From an uncultured delta proteobacterium (GTDB lineage: Bacteria; Myxococcota_A; Polyangia; Polyangiales; Ga0077539): 32,015 nucleotides of DNA. A program made the translations under genes and the position numbers. The notes below the pieces were generated by a model. That model ran no database searches. It saw only the letters and a program-made list of their open reading frames with translations, and was not told the DNA's origin. This document shows, piece after piece, positions 26,984-32,015 of the stretch (within the stretch, counting starts at the first letter, position 1; each line of letters opens with the position of its first letter). The DNA is taken from NCBI GenBank assembly GCA_903860995.1, contig CAIOSS010000681.1, positions 1 to 32,015 of the forward strand, read 5' to 3'.

Positions 26984-29076
26984 CGGGGTAGTGGGGCGAT
27001 GCCGTGCGCGCGCGCGGTCGCGATGTCCTGTGCGTGGAAGTAGGGTGCCCGGCTGCGGGCGTTGGCGACGGCACGAAGCCCGTCGTCGAACGCCGCGTCG
27101 AAGCCGCCGGGCCTGAGGTTCGAGAGGTCGAGGGCCCACACCAGGGGCTCCGAGGCCGCGCCCAGTACGAAGCGCGAACGCACGCCGAGGTAGACCTGTT
27201 CGTCGGTGTAGAGCAGCACGGGCTCCATGCCGACGAGTTCGACGAGGCTCGCGGCGAGCATCGCGACATCGACGGTAGAGCCGCTTCGCGTGCTGAGCAC
27301 CTCGACGCTGCGGCGCATCTGCGTGAGACCGTGGAAGGTCGCCGCGGTGACGGGCGTGACTGCGACACCCCGCGCGACGAGCGTGTCGTACACCGCGCGG
27401 AGGAGGTCTTCGACGACGTCTTCGCGGGTGTTGGAGCGCGACCAACGGACCTCGACAGGCGTCGCGGAGCCCGCCGAGGCTGTAAGCGCGAGCACGTACC
27501 ACCCGGGCGTCCCAGGACGGCGCGTGAGCGCGGCGCCGACCCCGACGCCCGACCAGCGCGCGCTCGCGGCGGCACCGTGGTCGGTGCGCCACGCACCGTA
27601 CTGCGCGGGTGTCAGGAGCGTGAGATCGACCGCGTCCCCGGTGGCCGACAGGATCTGGATGTCGAGCGCCTCTTCGCCCTCGAGGTAGAGGTTCTCGTAG
27701 GCATAGCCCTCGATGGGCACGGTGGCAGAGCGGGTCCAGGTGCCGCGATCGTAGGCCCGCAGGCCAAAGCCGCCGGGAAAGACGCTCAGCGCCTCGACGG
27801 TGCGAAACAGCCCCTCGATCGGTCGCGCGTGCGGCATGACCCAGACGGCGCTGAGTTCGTCCATCGCTTCGCGGCCCACCGCGGCGAAGGGAGGATCCCA
27901 GGTGAAGACATTGCCCGGCAGCAGCGTGGCGGACTGCACGGCGCGCGTCATGGCCGCGGCGGACCCCTGCGCGTCGCGCACGGAGGCCGCGAGCGTGATG
28001 GGCATCGGGGCCCGCAGTTGCGCGAGGTCGGCCACGGCGAAGACCGGGCTCATGCAGGGCGAGGCGTTGACCCGCGGGTTGAGAAAGAACGTGCGCTGCA
28101 CGGCGGCGGAGTACGGCGTCGCTTCGATGGCGAGGCCGACGGCGCGGGGCATCGAGGCCGCCGAGGCCGCGAGCGAGAAGCACACGGACGCGGGCACCAA
28201 GGCGCGGCTGGTGACCTCCGCGTCGCCGTACAGGTGGGCCAGAAACGTCGGAAAATACGGCGAACCACCGGGGTTTGGCAGCAGTCCCGAGCCGAACCGC
28301 ATACTCGCCGCGAAGGGCAGCGCGGCCGCGACGCAGGCGCCGCCCACGCAGTCTTGCCCCGCCGCGCAGGCGTTGTCGCAGCGCCCGCAGTGCCCGAGCG
28401 TTCCGCTCACATCGATGCACGCCGCGGCCGACGCGCACCATGACTGCCCCGGAGCACAGCCGGGCACGCACGCTCCGCCCGCGCAGGTGAGCCCTGCGCC
28501 GCAGTGCTCGCCGCAGATGCCGCAGTGGGCGATGTCCGTAGCCGGATCGACGCAGTGGTTGTCGCAGACGGTGCGCGGCGCGACGCAGCCCCGCGCACAC
28601 GCGCCATCGAGACAGTAGTCTCCCTCGCTGCACGCATGGCCGCAGGCGCCGCAGTGGAGCGGGTCGGCGGTCACATCAACGCACCGACCGCAGTGGGTGC
28701 GCCCCGAGGCGCACGAGGTCGCGGTCGCCGTGCGGGCGTCGCGGGGCGGCGCATCGAGGATGGCCATGCTCGCATCGGCGACGCGCGCATCGCCGTCAGC
28801 AACGGTCGCGTCGGAGCGGCCCCCGCCGTCGCCGGTGCTCGCGTCGGAGATCGATGCGTCCTCCGCGGTGCGGGGCTTACACGTGCACGGGCCGAGGCCA
28901 TCGCCCGAGGGCGCGCAGACCGAAGCCCCCACGGCCCCGCCATCGCAATGGCAAGCCGTCGATTCTCCCGGGATGCACACCCTTTCCCCGTTGCACGCCG
29001 AGCCGCAGATGCTGGATGTCAATACAACAATAACAGCCGCCCAAAAACGTCGCGCCACCTGCGAATGCACGTCCAT
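26980..29076 (-). CDS. Transglutaminase-like-domain Cys-rich lipoprotein paralogue lacking the catalytic Cys and His
   Basis: MDVHSQVARRFWAAVIVVLTSSICGSACNGERV; same architecture as the 25019 gene. Aligned region is STRSGSTVDVAMLAASLVELVGMEPVLLYTDEQVYLGVRSR...WALDLSNL. Stop overlaps the start of the 26983 (-) gene, so operonic. Confidence 0.8.
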   Translation of the reverse strand: MDVHSQVARRFWAAVIVVLTSSICGSACNGERVCIPGESTACHCDGGAVGASVCAPSGDGLGPCTCKPRTAEDASISDASTGDGGGRSDATVADGDARVADASMAILDAPPRDARTATATSCASGRTHCGRCVDVTADPLHCGACGHACSEGDYCLDGACARGCVAPRTVCDNHCVDPATDIAHCGICGEHCGAGLTCAGGACVPGCAPGQSWCASAAACIDVSGTLGHCGRCDNACAAGQDCVGGACVAAALPFAASMRFGSGLLPNPGGSPYFPTFLAHLYGDAEVTSRALVPASVCFSLAASAASMPRAVGLAIEATPYSAAVQRTFFLNPRVNASPCMSPVFAVADLAQLRAPMPITLAASVRDAQGSAAAMTRAVQSATLLPGNVFTWDPPFAAVGREAMDELSAVWVMPHARPIEGLFRTVEALSVFPGGFGLRAYDRGTWTRSATVPIEGYAYENLYLEGEEALDIQILSATGDAVDLTLLTPAQYGAWRTDHGAAASARWSGVGVGAALTRRPGTPGWYVLALTASAGSATPVEVRWSRSNTREDVVEDLLRAVYDTLVARGVAVTPVTAATFHGLTQMRRSVEVLSTRSGSTVDVAMLAASLVELVGMEPVLLYTDEQVYLGVRSRFVLGAASEPLVWALDLSNLRPGGFDAAFDDGLRAVANARSRAPYFHAQDIATARAHGIAPLPR

Positions 29077-29185
29077 GTCTTCCTATCTGGGCTGACACAT
29101 CGATGCGGCCTCGAGGTCGCTCCGCCGTGGCGCAACCGTCGATGGAGCGCCCGTCGATTCAACGCGAGCCGTGGCGCGTGGCGCA

Positions 29186-29204
29186 ATGTCACCCCGATAT
29201 CACC
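29186..29204 (+). promoter_or_regulatory. Shared 19-bp motif, copy C: ATGTCACCCCGATATCACC
   Basis: Between the divergent genes at 29076 (-) and 29265 (+); ~110 nt upstream of the 29076 ATG and ~60 nt upstream of the kinase ATG. Confidence 0.75.
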
Positions 29205-29264
29205 CGCTCCCCTTCGACGAGCGGACGCGTGAAGGCTACGTTCCTAACGTGGAGGTGGTTTAGG

Positions 29265-30623
29265 ATGCCGCGCGTGGTGGAGCGCTGCGCCGACGACGTG
29301 TTTCAACTCTCGGGTCATCTGCTCGAGGGGCGGTACGCGGTGCATGGAGTCGTCGCCCGCGGCGGTTCGGGCGTTGTCTACAAAGCCACGCGCCTCGACC
29401 TTGGGGTGCCCGTGGCGCTCAAGGTGCTGCACATTCCGCCGCGGCTTCGGGGCGCTTCCGAGGATGCGCTCGTTGAGCGCTTTCGCGTCGAGGCGCGCAT
29501 CCTCGCGGGGCTGCGTCACCATGCCATCGTGCGGGTATACGAGCTCGGCGCGCTCGCCCACGCAGTGGCCCCCAACGGGGGCGTGTGGATGGCCCTCGAG
29601 TGGCTCGACGGCGTCACCCTCGACCGCGATCTCGCCGCTCGCGATGGCCTCGGGCGCTCGCCGCGCGCAGTGTTGGCGCTCCTCGCGCCGGTCTTCGATG
29701 CACTCGCATGCGTGCATGCGCAAGGCATCGCGCACCGCGATGTCAAGCCCGCCAACCTGATGCTCGCGGCCACAGCGCGCGGTGACATCGATCTGCGCGT
29801 GCTCGATTTTGGCATCGCAAAAGTGATGCTCCCCGATGAGTGCGCGGGCACGGGAGTCACCGACACCCGGAGCGATCACGCATCGTTCTCGCTGAGCTAT
29901 TCCGCACCCGAGCAGGTGGCACGCGCGCGGACGGGCCCATGGACCGACGTCCACGCACTCGGCCTGCTCGTGATCGAACTGCTGCTGGGCACCCGCGCCT
30001 ACGCGAGCACGGACAGTTTTTCTCTCTACGGCGAGGTCATGTCTCCCGCGCGCCCCACGACGGCCCGCGGCGGCCGCGATCTGGGCCCGTGGGAGCCGGT
30101 GCTCCGCAAGGCGCTGGCGCTGCAACCAGGCGATCGGTACGCCGCGGCGGGCGCGATGCACGAGGCCCTCGCCGCCACCGTAGACGAAGCCGAGGCGCGC
30201 TGGGCGCGTCGCCTGACGCTCGACGCCGCCCCGCACGGCGGTACGACAGAGGGTTTCGAGGCTCGACGCCGCGGTCCCAGCGCTCGCATCGTCGCGGCGC
30301 TCGCCATCGTGGCGCTCGTGCCGATGGGCTGGCGCGTGCCTCGCGCCCCAGAAAGGCTCGCGACGCCCCGCGTGAGCGTCGCGCCATCCAACGCATACGC
30401 AGCGGTCGCCGATGGGCAAGGCCCCGTGGAGCCCGCCGCTCCAGCGGCTCACGGCCTCGCGACGGGCGGGGCATCCATGGAGCGTGCGGGTGTCGTCCGG
30501 CCCTCGGCGTCGCGTGCTGCGCGTCCCAGAGGCCGACGCACCGCACCCTCGCGCGGGGCGACGACGACGCCGCGGAGCACACCCTCCGTCGAAGTCGTTG
30601 AGCCGGATATCGAGATCGACTGA
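29265..30623 (+). CDS. PknB-like Ser/Thr protein kinase with single C-terminal TM segment
   Basis: LLEGRYAVHGVVARGGSGVVYKATRLDLGVPVALKVLHIP...IAHRDVKPANLMLAATARGDIDLRVLDFGIAKVML...SLSYSAPEQVARARTGPWTDVHALG; TM IVAALAIVALVPMGW. Confidence 0.93.
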   Translation: MPRVVERCADDVFQLSGHLLEGRYAVHGVVARGGSGVVYKATRLDLGVPVALKVLHIPPRLRGASEDALVERFRVEARILAGLRHHAIVRVYELGALAHAVAPNGGVWMALEWLDGVTLDRDLAARDGLGRSPRAVLALLAPVFDALACVHAQGIAHRDVKPANLMLAATARGDIDLRVLDFGIAKVMLPDECAGTGVTDTRSDHASFSLSYSAPEQVARARTGPWTDVHALGLLVIELLLGTRAYASTDSFSLYGEVMSPARPTTARGGRDLGPWEPVLRKALALQPGDRYAAAGAMHEALAATVDEAEARWARRLTLDAAPHGGTTEGFEARRRGPSARIVAALAIVALVPMGWRVPRAPERLATPRVSVAPSNAYAAVADGQGPVEPAAPAAHGLATGGASMERAGVVRPSASRAARPRGRRTAPSRGATTTPRSTPSVEVVEPDIEID

Positions 30624-30624
30624 G

Positions 30625-31482
30625 ATGCGCGAGCCTCTGCGGATTGCGCTCGGGTTCTGGCTTGGGCTCGCTCCCGCTGCGCTCGGCGCCAGGTCGTCGT
30701 ACGCGCAGGAGGGGAGCAACGAGCGCGTGCGCCGCGAACTCATCCTGCGTGCGCAGCGCGCGCGCGGAGCAGGCGATCACCGCGAGGCCCTCGACGCCGC
30801 CACGCGGTCGATGGAGATGCGCAGCTCGCCGTCGATCGAGTATTTCGTCGCGCGGGAACACGACGCCCTCGGCCATCGCGACGAGGCGCACCGACTGGCT
30901 ACGCGCTGCGTACGTGCGGCCGAGACCGAACCCGCCCTGCGCGACCGCGACCTCTTGCTGCGCGCCTGTGCGTCCATCGTCGCGCGCACGGCTCCACCCG
31001 TGGTCGCGGTTCCGGAGCCCGTTCCATGGCCGCGGCCCCCGGTGGGAGCCCCCGCACCTGCGGTCTTCCCAGCCCTCGCGCAGAGCCGTGACCGATCCCC
31101 GACGCTCGCCCCGATGCCTCGACCGGGAGGTGCCCCGCGGCCCCCCGTCGCGGGTCCGTGGATACTGGGTGGCGCAGGCCTCGCGAGCGTCGTGGCATCG
31201 GGCGTACTCTTCGTTGTTGCCGCCGAGGCGCAGCGTGAGCGCGATGCGCTCTGTCCTGCAGCGCCGCTGCACTGTGATCCCGCGGCCGTGGCCTTCGACG
31301 ATCGGTACCGCGCCGCGCTCGTTGCGGGCGACGTGGCGAGCATCGTCGGTGGGGCCGCCCTGCTGACGGGTGCGCTCTGGTGGACCGTGCCCAGGGTGGG
31401 CCATCGCGCAGCCGCGCCGGTGCTCGTGACGGTGCAACGAGGCGGTGGAGCGTTTGCGCTGGGGGCGCGCATCGCGTGGTAG
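30625..31482 (+). CDS. TPR-like periplasmic/membrane protein with two C-terminal TM helices, coupled to the kinase
   Basis: Signal peptide MREPLRIALGFWLGLAPAALGARSSYAQEGS; RAQRARGAGDHREALDAATRSMEMRSSPSIEYFVAREHDALGHRDEA; ATG 1 nt after the kinase stop. Confidence 0.75.
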   Translation: MREPLRIALGFWLGLAPAALGARSSYAQEGSNERVRRELILRAQRARGAGDHREALDAATRSMEMRSSPSIEYFVAREHDALGHRDEAHRLATRCVRAAETEPALRDRDLLLRACASIVARTAPPVVAVPEPVPWPRPPVGAPAPAVFPALAQSRDRSPTLAPMPRPGGAPRPPVAGPWILGGAGLASVVASGVLFVVAAEAQRERDALCPAAPLHCDPAAVAFDDRYRAALVAGDVASIVGGAALLTGALWWTVPRVGHRAAAPVLVTVQRGGGAFALGARIAW

Positions 31483-31639
31483 GGCGACGGGTCCGGATGT
31501 GCGGCGTGCACCACGCTCGACGCGCTCCCCAGCGCGACTCGCGGTGCCCGCGTAGGGGCTACTGAAAGGTCGCTCGTCCATCCTGCGGGGGTACGCGTAC
31601 ACCTGCTCGGCGCCGACAAAGGATGCCTTGGCGCAGGCC

Positions 31640-32015
31640 ACCCAGTCGGTTCGGCAGCGCGCCGCGTGGATGGGCCGCAGCGTCGTGCGCGTCTACGAGA
31701 ACATCGCCAGCGAGGCCAACTGGACCACCCTCCGCCTCGTGGGTCGCGGCCCGGGCGGCGCCAACCACGCGGCCATCGGGGCCGCAGGTGCGGGTCACCA
31801 CGGGCTCGGTCACCCAGCGCCGCGACGTGCAGGGCAACTGGGGCCTCGCGGGCCTCGGCACCGAGCTCCCGGTGCACGTGGGCCTCGGAAGCAACTGCAC
31901 CCTCGACCGCATCGAGGTGCGCTGGCCCGACGCCGCCCGCACGGTCGAGACCTTCACCGACGTGCGGGCCCACTACGGCCTCGAGATCGTCCAGGGCGCC
32001 GGGCGGGTGCAGTAC
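31640..32015 (+). pseudogene. CRTAC1/UnbV (ASPIC) domain protein fragment, frameshifted and running off the window
   Basis: RSVVRVYENIASEANWTTLRLVGRGPGGANHAAIGA then another frame QVRVTTGSVTQRRDVQGNWGLAGLGTELPVHVGLGSNCTLDRIEVRWPDAARTVETFTDVRAHYGLEIVQGAGRVQY. Frame break at ~31778-31786. Confidence 0.6.

Noticed and set aside
31628-31636. GCCTTGGC near 31630 as a fifth, truncated copy of the 125-bp repeat.
   Set aside because: Only ~8-9 bp match the repeat's right end; the preceding sequence does not align.

Overview
High-GC window whose lipoproteins and Cys-rich domains resemble Myxococcota (Polyangia-type) proteins. There are two halves. (1) ~1-16 kb is a mosaic of intact genes (VapBC-like TA pair, GH5-like lipoprotein, acyltransferase, polytopic Ser/Thr kinase, methyltransferase) mixed with truncated or frameshifted fragments. 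It holds remnants of an IS4-like transposase, an IS91-like transposase and a tyrosine recombinase. Four co-oriented copies of a ~125-bp structured repeat (2887, 6704, 11043, 14077) sit at the joints between unrelated gene fragments. (2) ~16.2-31.5 kb is a coherent intact locus: an FHA + winged-helix regulator, two related small Cys-rich lipoproteins, two FG-GAP beta-propeller lipoproteins (one ~1550 aa), a tandem pair of transglutaminase-like lipoproteins (one apparently catalytically dead), and a Ser/Thr kinase followed by a TPR-like membrane protein. Three transcription units in this half share a near-identical 19-bp motif, ATGTCRCSSCGATATCACC, with an 11-bp direct-repeat layout. Each copy lies ~90-110 nt upstream of a start codon and in the same orientation relative to the gene, so the locus may be a single regulon. 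All family assignments were made by eye, with no database searches.
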